This document shows, one piece after another, positions 58,801-64,000 of a DNA stretch of 64,000 bases. Source of the stretch: Pieris napi (lineage: Eukaryota > Arthropoda > Insecta > Lepidoptera > Pieridae). Each line of letters starts with the position of its first letter. Position 1 is the first letter of the stretch. Under the pieces are notes generated by a model. It had not been told where the DNA came from. It did no database searches and was given only the letters and a program-made list of their open reading frames with translations. The stretch is from positions 1,872,501 through 1,936,500 of the forward strand of contig NC_062244.1 of assembly GCF_905475465.1 (NCBI RefSeq). The letters are read 5' to 3'. The position numbers and the translations under genes were made by a program.

Positions 58801-59963
58801 GCCCGGAGATTTGGCATTATACGTGAGAGTATACCTGCCGTGGTAGTAAGTTTGGGGGCAAATGTCGCGAAGTGCGCCTTGAACGTCCACTGCGGATCTA
58901 AGGACCGCCAAAGATATTTGAGCGTGGTGCCGACCAAGATATACATCTTGAGTATACACTCCTGACTATGATTCTTGCACCTTTAAGTGGCACCCTGCGG
59001 TGACCGTGGAAACCGATTCTGATTTAATGGCCTACAGTACATTAACATTTTTATGAAATGAGATTATAGTTCAATAAGATAAATAGTATTTTCCATTATA
59101 ATTGTAAATATTTTCTTACTAGCCGCCCGCACCAACTCCCAAAGCCCGCAAGGGTCCACCACCACCAGCTACCAAGTTGGTAGCAGATCCATACGTGGAG
59201 ACATTAATACCAAACAGAATTGAAAAACTCGTTCCTTACCAGCCTTGTGCATAGTACGTATATTATCTATTTCCATTAAATTTAGTTTTTATATGACAGT
59301 ACTCAGCCCCAGATTGCATCCGCTTCTTTGATAATATTTATTCCATAGACAAGTAGGTGATGAAGCTTCTGTCTGTCTTATGTCATCGATTTCTAAATTT
59401 GAGACATGTCGGTTTCGTCACGATGTGTTCATTCACCTTATGTGCCAGTGTAAGATGGGCACATAGATAGAAAATCATGAACTTTGTGGTGCACAGCCGA
59501 AGATGGACCCTAATACTAAGGATGAGATTCGCAAGCTGTAGCCAATAAGGCCAACGCAAATATCGTATTTTAATTTTAGGCTTAACATTATTGTTTACGA
59601 CTTATAATTAAACTCTGACACTACTACTATTTATGCTAAAACTCTGCGAAATATAAGATATCTCGTTCGCAGTTGTGTCGAAGACTACATTATGAACCTC
59701 GTCTTTGAGACACCAGCAGTTCCAGCTGACAAAGAATATGTTGAAGGCATATTCCATCTTGAGGACGAAAACACCAAGTTTGGAATATACACATTGACTA
59801 TTCCTGCGTAAGTAAATTTATCAGTTTTCTTTATCAGTCACCGTTTATTTTTTACTAATTACTAGTATTTGTGGATTCATTTTGGGAAAATTATAACTAC
59901 ACCTTACATTTTTTAACTTTTTACAGTAAACGCCATCCGTACCGAGGACCAAAGAAGGATTAG
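46813..59963 (+). CDS. ODAD1/CCDC114-CCDC63-like outer dynein arm docking protein, complete, 12 exons
   Basis: Exons 46813-46878, 47839-47964, 48416-48610, 53482-53621, 54234-54408, 54930-55109, 56842-56992, 57608-57779, 58411-58552, 59123-59253, 59673-59807 and 59927-59963 sum to 1650 bp, 549 residues plus TAG, with every junction phase agreeing. Family marks recalled from ODAD1/CCDC63 are R..FN..W...I..LV.GK..L.D.LE.A...F.DRDE (exons 4-5), a HF...E..NFS.F segment (exon 7), and IDDLVRLAKCDVTPLLSLLGN...WNVRKFLRILE...SLI (exons 8-9). These proteins form a coiled-coil dimer that anchors outer dynein arms to doublet microtubules. In an insect, expression in testis/sperm flagella is expected. The N-terminus is shorter and more diverged than in vertebrates. 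The C-terminus is proline-rich and then basic. CCDC63 and CCDC114 orthology cannot be separated by eye. Confidence 0.82.
47100..47310 (+). repeat. WNQLP-family LINE tail
   Basis: cactatgtggaacagctgcc, gaagtattaccgaaccaatt, aaaaggccggcaacgacagg, ggcggcggtatcactataac. Lies in intron 1 of the ODAD1-like gene. Confidence 0.55.
47399..47774 (-). repeat. two SINE A copies, one a fragment (47399-47454), one near complete (47495-47774)
   Basis: The second copy starts gagtggcgctacaacttttt and ends gtcactaggccagctctg. The first shows only the head (gtacgacctcactgggagtt ... cattaggccaa). Both lie in intron 1 of the ODAD1-like gene. Confidence 0.65.
47839..47964 (+). CDS. ODAD1-like exon 2
   Basis: Acceptor tcattcag, donor gtgaga. 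It has 42 codons, phase 0, FQKLAPMCSVEKRAG...KETLLCIN. A minus-strand SINE ends about 65 bp before the acceptor. Confidence 0.8.
48155..48330 (+). repeat. WNQLP-family LINE tail
   Basis: gctgcccactgaagtatttc, aattcgacttagggtccttc, gtatcactcaacatcaggtg. In intron 2 of the ODAD1-like gene. Confidence 0.55.
48416..48610 (+). CDS. ODAD1-like exon 3
   Basis: Acceptor tccaatag, donor gttagt. It has 65 codons, phase 0. The coiled coil includes YEHLESILRDERAQQAELD and ends PTEAD. The retrotransposon-bearing intron follows. Confidence 0.8.
48966..49268 (+). CDS. C-terminal part of LINE ORF1 (gag-like)
   Basis: It has 100 codons. It contains EHLTAQARRLYYLAREYAKT and YKYCWTSGGRVLLRQ, the form seen at the end of ORF1 in many insect non-LTR elements (helical stretch, YKYCW..., basic beta strands). 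The N-terminal two thirds are missing, so this is a truncated gene. Confidence 0.65.
   Translation: MKVSLLTDEPLAAGPVSSSRILYNKLNSTIVGGPQHPIYIAEHLTAQARRLYYLAREYAKTEKYKYCWTSGGRVLLRQADHTKLIVVTNESQLVGPQPKN
49292..49759 (+). CDS. 155-codon hydrophobic open frame between LINE ORF1 and ORF2 (doubtful)
   Basis: Opens 24 bases after the ORF1 stop (TTG at 49292, ATG at 49298) and ends at 49759, overlapping the opening of ORF2 by about 29 bases in another frame. The translation is rich in I, L, F and Y, with about four stretches long enough to span a membrane. T-rich DNA gives such translations by chance. I recognise no family. Confidence 0.2.
   Translation: MFMIRFSFLITMILVLGKIIVCNCAIVPTRLYICIILYFIFPHIIYLYNLAFLIVFGSLGSIFKYYSRGVTHVINFIPLYSHTNIVDTFLLYIIYDYLTDIYYLNCTLIPMRAYILKFSKPVLALIDLTLLFPFNNCIVLANWLLLVTQGFKIRS
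49731..52700 (+). CDS. LINE ORF2: AP endonuclease plus reverse transcriptase
   Basis: The frame is open for 989 codons after a TAG at 49728. No ATG occurs before the endonuclease, so the true start is unclear. Endonuclease residues (counted from the frame opening): N51 in QNIRS, E80 in LTE, D181/N183 in GDIN, D224-H225 in LDH, D245-H246 in TDH. The reverse transcriptase has RPISIL, FLDLAKAFD (613-621), GVPQGSILGP (671-680) and the YADD active site (703-706), then a VKYLGITLD thumb motif. All catalytic motifs appear intact, with no stop or frameshift, so the copy is young or under little decay. No RNase H domain is evident. The tail is basic and lacks a clear CCHC knuckle. Confidence 0.9.
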   Translation, partial: LLKASKFDHNNRQLLNNIDNVSVASSHCCDPHEVRNYLPKHNKVLNIITQNIRSLSANFANFEILLTNFHTIPDIIILTECFLESNPVIPTIKGFSSISSCNPVNKNDGVLVYYKNCITGISIEEPSVAEASVLLIKLNIDTAILGIYRPSAFKNKTNFINSLNTLLESLKSFKNIIILGDINIDITPENLNQEAEDYLNMLVYHGLLPTHTFPTRFPSSTCLDHGILKSPLTALTLVINSSITDHSSVVMSLDIKKRYSAPTRSIKKVDHDSLSQSLLNTDFSSVLNNTDCEEATNNLIEILQSVISMHTSVMTRSHRTKIIKPWMTPGLLKCIRNRDRMHYKLKKQPENDILRKTYYRYRNFCNSLLKKLKKNYEKGLLLNAGTNTKKLWTAIKDVSNLSKKHDRPSDLLKCRANPKDSTNHVNSHFVGIGKSLALNIQSNHQHDSPPPLRPNPPFPLQSFVMLDTSIEEVEITINSLKESCAAGWDNITSAILKRNLKILATPIAHVCNLSMRTGIFPSAFKKAIVHPIFKSGNRGSVDNYRPISILSALSKILERLINKRLVSYLEDKQLLSPNQFGFRAKRSSSDAIHELTDHIVRNLDSHRKCLGIFLDLAKAFDTVSAQILLQKLEALGVRGVQLSLFKSYLSGRSQCVVVDGHVSSYLPVEFGVPQGSILGPTLFLVYMNDLCSLKIPNCKLVSYADDTALVFSAKSWREAFSYAQTGFDIVSCWLRQNLLTLNIEKTCYLTFSIYTPPIALIPYSLTAHTHSSVPSVPCSCATLKRGCTVKYLGITLDSRLTFQAHLMNMCGRVRKLMFIFKKIRHVAEPHIVRMMYLALCQSVLLYAITTWGGAAKTHLLSLERAQRALLKVCLFKPILFPTFTLYQEAQILTVRQLFILNTALKQHHEHKPSPSSSRSARRPPPVHLPSLYTAFSHRFYCYLGPFIYNKLNRKLNIHLLLSFSCKKKVTAYIQGLNYDETENLIQPMV
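52740..52842 (+). repeat. AT-rich tandem repeat in the LINE 3' UTR
   Basis: The unit tatttatctaagtactaata plus tatata repeats two to three times before an (AT)n run. Confidence 0.6.
53109..53114 (+). terminator. AATAAA of the LINE, sense to the host gene
   Basis: A poly(A) signal at the LINE 3' end, in the same strand as the ODAD1-like gene and within its intron 3. It could cause premature cleavage of the host transcript. Confidence 0.35.
53243..53470 (+). repeat. SINE A whose tail adjoins the exon 4 acceptor
   Basis: tagtgttggcctactggctt, box B gctcgattcccgg, gtgaaggaaaacatcgttag, end gtagcgccactgatttattt. The tail passes straight into the acceptor tract at 53471-53481. Confidence 0.7.
53482..53621 (+). 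CDS. ODAD1-like exon 4
   Basis: Acceptor tttttaatag, donor gtgact. It has 46 codons plus two bases, ELAMIENANNRLRRMENRL...EEIDRLLVER. Its acceptor tract is contiguous with the AT-rich tail of a SINE. Confidence 0.85.
53709..53805 (-). repeat. LINE tail (34150 family), fragment
   Basis: atatcaaactcaaactttaa, tcatataggtaaccaagtac. Minus-oriented tail in intron 4 of the ODAD1-like gene. Confidence 0.4.
53858..54000 (+). repeat. Helitron family C internal fragment
   Basis: taaatgttaagtttggtcca, cacccctctacgatcaaccc. No ends. Intron 4 of the ODAD1-like gene. Confidence 0.4.
54234..54408 (+). CDS. ODAD1-like exon 5
   Basis: Acceptor cttttag, donor gtgagt. Phase 2 in, 0 out. It carries the family signature NDFNILWNHTIGKLVKGKEY followed by a short helix with GDRDE and a LKWKG stretch. 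Confidence 0.88.
54431..54605 (-). repeat. LINE tail (34150 family)
   Basis: agtcaaaatcatttatgcat, ataggtaacacaatgtacac, gaactggcaataaactctcc. Intron 5 of the ODAD1-like gene. Confidence 0.5.
54930..55109 (+). CDS. ODAD1-like exon 6
   Basis: Acceptor attcgcag, donor gttagt. It has 60 codons, phase 0. Charged coiled coil, EMQSYEGELNHLAKLEEFL...RHDSLLEGIF. Confidence 0.85.
55887..56527 (-). mobile_element. Helitron-like element, family D, copy 2
   Basis: CTAGcgacccgccccggctt cgcacgggtgcaa, then tgcaatgtaagcggaaaaaa, gacagagaaagcgactttgt, tatactatgtagtga. The reverse of 24366-24835. Intron 6 of the ODAD1-like gene. Confidence 0.6.
56518..56577. repeat. perfect 27-bp-arm palindrome at the Helitron family D 5' end
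   Basis: Left arm 56518-56544 and right arm 56551-56577 are exact complements around a 6-base loop (aataga). The left arm overlaps the element terminus (tatgtagtga). Confidence 0.75.
56842..56992 (+). CDS. ODAD1-like exon 7
   Basis: Acceptor cattctag, donor gtaagt. It has 50 codons plus one base. VISHFQAAEIQNFSIFVLLCE matches the conserved HF...E..NF..F segment of the family. Confidence 0.85.
57060..57570. repeat. repeat H, ends 40 bp before ODAD1-like exon 8
   Basis: cttatgtacgcgcgtaagaa gttatccttctttggc at left and taacgcgcctaaagaagtac aacttc at right are inverse partners. It fills most of intron 7. Confidence 0.5.
57608..57779 (+). CDS. ODAD1-like exon 8
   Basis: Acceptor attaaag, donor gtctta. 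It has 172 bp, phase 1 in and 2 out. A highly charged helix (EAREEKEDKRLAELKLQLEK), then VLKGIDDLVR. A repeat with TAACGCGCC ends about 40 bp upstream. Confidence 0.85.
58061..58293. mobile_element. 233-bp hAT-type MITE
   Basis: It starts CAGTTGCGTAAC and ends TTGCTACGCCACTG. The ends are imperfect complements. A perfect 8-bp duplication TTTACAAT lies at 58053-58060 and 58294-58301. GC-rich interior with gggcccgtggcaa / gccccgtggcaagg. Intron 8 of the ODAD1-like gene. Confidence 0.8.
58411..58552 (+). CDS. ODAD1-like exon 9
   Basis: Acceptor cttaaag, donor gtttgt. It has 142 bp. It encodes LAKCDVTPLLSLLGNHKEV then WNVRKFLRILESEVKSLIEV, the conserved C-terminal helix pair of ODAD1/CCDC63. The frame is fixed by the phases on both sides. 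Confidence 0.85.
58596..58985 (-). pseudogene. R1-clade LINE reverse transcriptase thumb fragment
   Basis: On the minus strand a frame reads LKYLWRSLDPQWTFKAHF, then APKLTTTAGILSRIMPNL and GCPIWAV, the region just after the YADD block in R1-type elements (KYLG..LD..W.F..HF..L.PK....AG.L...LPN). Short and frameshifted. Lies in intron 9 of the ODAD1-like gene. Confidence 0.7.
59123..59253 (+). CDS. ODAD1-like exon 10
   Basis: Acceptor cttactag. Proline/lysine-rich PPAPTPKARKGPPPPATKL, then DPYVETLIPNRIEKLVPYQPCA. The TAG that would follow (59252-59254) is split by the strong donor GTACGT, and the frame continues in exon 11. Confidence 0.78.
59301..59556 (-). repeat. SINE A, old copy
   Basis: agacaagtaggtgatgaagc, catgtcggtttcgtcacgat, ggtgcacagccgaagatgga, ataaggccaacg. 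Strongly diverged. Intron 10 of the ODAD1-like gene. Confidence 0.55.
59673..59807 (+). CDS. ODAD1-like exon 11
   Basis: Acceptor gttcgcag, donor gtaagt. It has 45 codons across the phases: CVEDYIMNLVFETPAVPADK, then FHLEDENTKFGIYTLTIPA. It looks like a compact folded tail rather than coil. Confidence 0.78.
59927..59963 (+). CDS. ODAD1-like exon 12 (stop)
   Basis: Acceptor tttttacag. It encodes KRHPYRGPKKD and TAG at 59961-59963, a short basic tail. Confidence 0.78.
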
Positions 59964-60380
59964 TGATATTTTTTAAATATTTTGTCGAAATGTTTTATAA
60001 TATTAAATATCTGTAAAGACACTTTTGTTTTCATTCGATCACGCTCCCAAAAATCATCTTTCACGATTTAATTCGCAGGTCGTTTTCCACTAGATGCAAT
60101 TAAAAAGCGGTAACATTTAAATATTTACTGTAGCCCCGTTTGAAAGGATAGCCTGTGCCAAGTTTGAAGTAACTTTAAAAGTGCCATTGTCGTGTGTCAA
60201 CTGTCAATTTCTATTCAAATAGTTTCTTGTTTGTTGAGTGATGTCTCCGGGTCCGCCATTAAATTTCGTATAGCCGAGGACTGAAAAAGGTTGTGCCTTT
60301 TAAATCGGCGAAAATCTAAACGATCTTTAACTTTTAATTAATAATATTTAGTCATATTTCGTGCACAAAAATTAAATCCA
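59964..60380 (+). promoter_or_regulatory. 417-bp intergenic: ODAD1-like 3' end and PP1 promoter/5' UTR
   Basis: This short gap must hold the poly(A) site of the upstream gene and the core promoter of PP1. No TATA box is visible. A CG-containing patch (gtctccgggtccgccattaaa, about 60243-60263) is the likeliest start-site neighbourhood. No repeat is recognised. Confidence 0.4.
60002..60007 (+). terminator. poly(A) signal ATTAAA, ODAD1-like gene
   Basis: ATTAAA 39 bases after the stop codon, followed by a T-rich stretch (cttttgttttcattc). It implies a very short 3' UTR. Confidence 0.45.
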
Positions 60381-60441
60381 ATGGCAGACAGAGATACAGA
60401 TGAGTTAAACATTGATAATGTAATAAAAAAATTACTAAAAG
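60381..60441 (+). CDS. Pp1alpha: PP1 exon 1
   Basis: ATG in context atccaATGg. It encodes MADRDTDELNIDNVIKKLLK plus one base. Donor gtaaat. The N-terminus is the variable part of PP1. Confidence 0.93.
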
Positions 60442-63196
60442 GTAAATTATTGTTTTATTTATATTTATTGCAAACGTATATTTTCGTTTGTTATTAAATT
60501 ATATTTTTGTTTTGATTTAGTGAAGTGGTTTGTGCCAGTGTTTTTATTTCGTGATTCATTGTTTCAGTCCGAGGCGAAAAGCCTGGGATGAATGTACAGT
60601 TAACGGAGGTGGAAATAAAAGGGCTATGTTTGAAGTCCCGAGAAATTTTCCTTTCACAGCCGATATTACTTGAATTGGAGGCTCCTCTTAAGATATGCGG
60701 TAAGCAATAACAACGTTGAATCGATGCCATTTCCTTTGTTTTACATCGTATGATTACGCGAGCTTACTTTCAAAATTATTGCCACATCGATTTCTATTAC
60801 CTCCTATCAACAACTATTGTTAATTGTATTTGTAAATTATTTCTAATCACTGTTTTGTATTCAGTTTACCTATGTAAGGGCAAGTTATTACCGTGTTCAC
60901 GGTGAAGTGTTAATTTCATTTCAGATTAATGTCTGTATTCAGTGAAGACTGCCTTGTGATATTGTTTATATATATTTACCTTAAATATCACTTAAATTGT
61001 TCTCATGTAGATAATTGTTATTATTGCTCCTGAGCCAAACAATGTTTTTCCTAATCAAAAACCTTAATTAAACAACATTCATTCATGTAAATACTCTTTC
61101 AGGTGATATACATGGACAATACTATGATCTCTTAAGATTATTTGAATATGGAGGATTTCCTCCTGAATCAAATTACCTCTTCCTTGGTGATTATGTTGAC
61201 CGTGGAAAGCAGTCTCTTGAGACCATATGCCTCCTGCTTGCATATAAGATTAAGTATCCAGAAAACTTCTTCTTGTTAAGAGGAAATCACGAGTGTGCCA
61301 GTATCAATAGGATTTATGGGTAAGTGTTAAATTAACTTGAATAATTTGCATTTTTTTTTTTTTTTAAAATTAATAAACATAATGAAACTATTTTATGATT
61401 ATACATCATACAAACAGCAAGCTAAATAATAGTACATCTTTTATTTTTATCATTCTTGAATGTTTGATGATAAACTTTAAAATGATTGATCTATGCTTGA
61501 TTATATCACATTTTTATATTATTTTCATAAAATTTTAATTTATCTTACCTTCTCTGCTACCAATAGCATACATTTTATGTGGTATTATAATACTTTCATC
61601 CTAAAACAATACTTAGCATTTTCTTAAACAACAAGATTATATATCATTGGTAGTTAGGTGTTCCCTTTATAGCATGCCAATAATATCAATGAGTCATACC
61701 TGTGATTCACTTAAAGGCCAAATGAATTGGTTTTTCAAAGTGAAAGAATTATAGGAATGTTTAGGCTTTAAACAGGTAAACCATAAATGACAAGATCCAG
61801 ATACATTTCTGTGTCTGTTTCTTTGATATTTTTCTATCTGTTTGTATAACAGCACATCAAATTAACCAAGCAATTTGTCTGGTCTATTTCATTTTATGGA
61901 AGCGGGTATATACAAATATTTGTAGATTTAATTTCTTTAATATCTTACTATGAACTTTCTCCATTTGAACATTATTACATAGTATTACATTGAGAAGTGT
62001 TGGCCTATTGGCTTCAGCGTGCGACTCTCCTCTACCTGAGCTCGTAGGTTCGATCCCGGCTGTGCACCAATGGACTTTTTCTCGATGTGCGCATTTAACA
62101 TTTGCTCGAATGGTGAAGGAAAACATTGTGAGGAAACCGACATGTCTTATACCCAAAAAGTCGACGGTGTGTGTCAGGCACTGGAGGATGATCACCTACT
62201 TGCCTATTATTTTATGAGGAAAATAAATGTAGAAGTAAATACTTTGTTCTTAAACTAATTATTATTAGTATAGGATGAAGCATCTGTAGTATCAATATAG
62301 TAATTATATTTATTATATATGTAACAATTAACTCTACTTTTATGTGCTGTTTAATGCACTGAACATTTCGTAATTAATAATACACTTGTTGTAATCAACA
62401 TTTTTAATTAATATAATCAATATAATATTTATTTAATATGATGTCATGTGCGTGTTTGATGATAAGATTATAAGAGCAAGGACATTCCATGATCTAGACA
62501 TTCATTATCTTGACAATGTTTTTACTTAACTTTTTATGTGTGACCACTTCAAACAGTGAGGTAAAGAAATCCTGAAATTGCTGTATTTCAACTACTAACA
62601 TTAATAATTATTAATTTATTATTTATATTTAATGCTGTGCTCAAAAAAATGTTTGTCTAAGTTAATCCTGCCAACTCATGATTGTTTATTTGTCACATTC
62701 TTTATCAGATAAGGTGGTAATACATACATACAATTACTATTGTAATAAATGCACAATATTTTAAACAATAGTCTCAACTAGTTTTTCTTGCTGTTTTGTG
62801 TAGATATAGGTTTGTCCTACTATAAGCTTATTTTACAATTTTGATTCATGATTTCTAAGATTAGCTTTATTCTTGTTAATTTACTACCCTTTACACTTAG
62901 TATGCCTTTTTATTTTTCCTTACTAGGATTGCCTAGAACATATTACTTTTTAGTGATGAATTTATATTAAATGAATTGTATTATTCATGTGTTCAAATAA
63001 ATTACTTATAAACATGTGTTTTCATTCTACATACAATCAGTAGTATTTTTAATCAGCTGTAAGCCTTAGATCTAATTAAATAACTAATAATAAATGATAT
63101 TGATCAGGTTTTACGATGAATGCAAACGGAGGTACAACATTAAGCTATGGAAGACGTTCACAGACTGTTTCAACTGTTTACCTGTTGCGGCGATAG
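60381..63196 (+). CDS. Pp1alpha: protein phosphatase 1 catalytic subunit (alpha/gamma type), 5' four exons, continues past the right edge
   Basis: Exons 60381-60441, 60568-60699, 61103-61319 and 63108-63196 give 166 codons of a PPP-family Ser/Thr phosphatase of about 330 residues. Metal ligands are present: D66 and H68 in GDIHG, D94 in GDYVDRG, N126 in GNHE with the general acid H127. Phosphate-binding R98 follows GDYVD. The region from GLCLKSREIFLSQPILLELE onward is almost identical to animal PP1. YYDLLRLF and RRYNIKLW (rather than YTDLLRLF and RRFNIKLW) point to the alpha/gamma rather than the beta/delta type. It dephosphorylates many substrates under control of RVxF regulatory subunits, in nucleus and cytoplasm. 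The RVxF-binding and C-terminal parts lie outside the window. Confidence 0.96.
60568..60699 (+). CDS. Pp1alpha: PP1 exon 2
   Basis: Acceptor gtttcag, donor gtaagc. It encodes VRGEKPGMNVQLTEVEIKG through LEAPLKIC, near-identical to animal PP1. Confidence 0.96.
61103..61319 (+). CDS. Pp1alpha: PP1 exon 3 (catalytic core)
   Basis: Acceptor ctttcag, donor gtaagt. It carries GDIHG, GDYVDRG and RGNHECASI, the three metal/phosphate-binding motifs of the PPP family. Confidence 0.97.
61320..63107. other. 1.8-kb PP1 intron 3
   Basis: Holds one SINE A copy (61993-62210). The rest is AT-rich with nothing recognised on either strand. Confidence 0.6.
61993..62210 (+). repeat. tRNA-derived SINE A in PP1 intron 3
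   Basis: gaagtgttggcctattggct, gttcgatcccggctgtgcac, ggtgaaggaaaacattgtga, aaagtcgacggtgtgtgtca. Confidence 0.7.
63108..63196 (+). CDS. Pp1alpha: PP1 exon 4
   Basis: Acceptor tgatcag, donor gtaagt. FYDECKRRYNIKLWKTFTDC then LPVAAI. The V replaces the usual I, a mild change. The next exon (VDEK...) is not in the window. Confidence 0.96.
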
Positions 63197-64000
63197 GTAA
63201 GTGCCTATTGTTTAACGGATTTAGTGAGCAATGCCACATATAGGCCTCTATTATACTGTTTAAATCTTTCTATGGGGCATGGATATGTACATAACCAAAG
63301 CCAAAAAAAATATGTAACGCTGTATGGGTTGATATCAGTTAGGAACTTCTCTGTTATACATATAAATTAGTAAATTATCAACTTATTTATATATATATAT
63401 ATAATTATTCATTCATATATATATATTAATTATTCATATATTCGTTCAAGATATGAATAGTAGTTTGTTTATTCTGGCAGCTTAAAATATTAACAATAGC
63501 CTATTAAATTAATCCGCTGTCTGAGCGTAAACCGTGCTCATCTGATTATATGATTATCTAGGGCATTTGCCACCGTTTGAAAACTGCATCTAATTTTATA
63601 CTCCCCTTATATACTTTTTATTTTAACATATGCTTAAATGTCCTTATGTACTTTCCTTAATTATTTTAAGTACATACAGCAGACGTAACTAACACCAAGG
63701 GTTTATTCTGTGCCTTAAGTAGTTTTTATTATTTTTTAAATGTAAACAGAATTGATGATTTCGTCAGCGTATAAAACTTTAATAGACTTTAATAGAAGCT
63801 ATGACGCTTCATGTATATCTGTATACATATGCGAAAGATTCGTTATCTAAAACTATCACGTGAATATGACAAATATTAGTTGTATATATAAAGCAAATAT
63901 GTGGTCATTGACTTCTACATTTCAATTCGCAAAATACTAAGTGGAGAAATTTCAATAAACACGCATATTTGTATCGCTGTATTACATGCTCGATTAAACT
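63197..64000. other. start of PP1 intron 4
   Basis: AT-rich, with (TA)n stretches at 63390-63425. No exon seen before the edge. Confidence 0.6.

Noticed and set aside
58614..58965. Overlapping 79-110-codon frames on both strands as a novel gene
   Set aside because: The minus frame is a recognisable R1-type reverse transcriptase thumb fragment with frameshifts; the others are shadows.
59252..59254. TAG as the stop of the ODAD1-like protein
   Set aside because: It overlaps the strong donor GTACGT, and two further exons with good splice sites continue the same frame to a later stop.
650..62210. tRNA-like heads with box A and box B as tRNA genes
   Set aside because: They are fused to a common body and dispersed in many copies, so they are SINEs; none folds as a clean tRNA by eye.
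1..64000. CRISPR array, operon or bacterial-type defence system
   Set aside because: The DNA is intron-rich eukaryotic sequence; repeats are dispersed, not regularly spaced, and no such genes are seen.

Overview
The window looks like nuclear DNA of an insect, most likely a moth or butterfly (Lepidoptera). It is AT-rich, its genes are split into small GT-AG exons by introns of up to about 13 kb, and almost all non-coding DNA is built of repeats of the kinds typical of lepidopteran genomes: tRNA-derived SINEs, 3' ends of non-LTR retrotransposons, Helitron-like elements ending in CTAG, and many small inverted-repeat elements. The species cannot be told from the sequence.

Three protein genes lie on the plus strand, head to tail. 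(1) 8578-43801: the last nine exons (440 codons, frame kept through every junction) of a coiled-coil protein of the BICD-related (BICDR/BICDL) dynein-adaptor family. Its 5' exons lie outside the window or were not recognised. It has one GC-AG intron and probably a 2.3-kb 3' UTR (43802 to about 46140). (2) 46813-59963: a complete 12-exon gene for a 549-residue coiled-coil protein of the ODAD1/CCDC114-CCDC63 family (outer dynein arm docking complex of cilia and sperm flagella). (3) 60381 to beyond the right edge: the first four coding exons (166 codons) of the catalytic subunit of protein phosphatase 1, alpha/gamma type.

Repeats by region: 1-8577 holds LINE tails, SINEs and a 511-bp hAT-type element with a perfect 8-bp target duplication. 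The large intron 8719-20421 holds Helitron-like copies and small inverted-repeat elements. The 13-kb intron 22894-36040 holds SINEs, a long-palindrome element, LINE remnants and a small element nested inside a SINE. Intron 36262-42131 has a dead Jockey-type LINE and a second copy of the long-palindrome element. Intron 3 of the ODAD1-like gene carries a 5'-truncated but otherwise well-preserved non-LTR retrotransposon (about 48.9-53.15 kb) with an open 989-codon endonuclease/reverse transcriptase frame, followed by a SINE whose tail runs into the next splice acceptor.

Genes 1 and 2 both concern dynein-based systems but in different settings (cytoplasmic cargo transport and axoneme), so no shared pathway should be read from their adjacency. 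No bacterial-type system, CRISPR array, genuine tRNA or rRNA gene was found. The least-explained items are a group of small elements with TGTCACCG ends and 4-bp target duplications, a 155-codon hydrophobic frame between the two LINE ORFs, and two GC-richer intronic islands.
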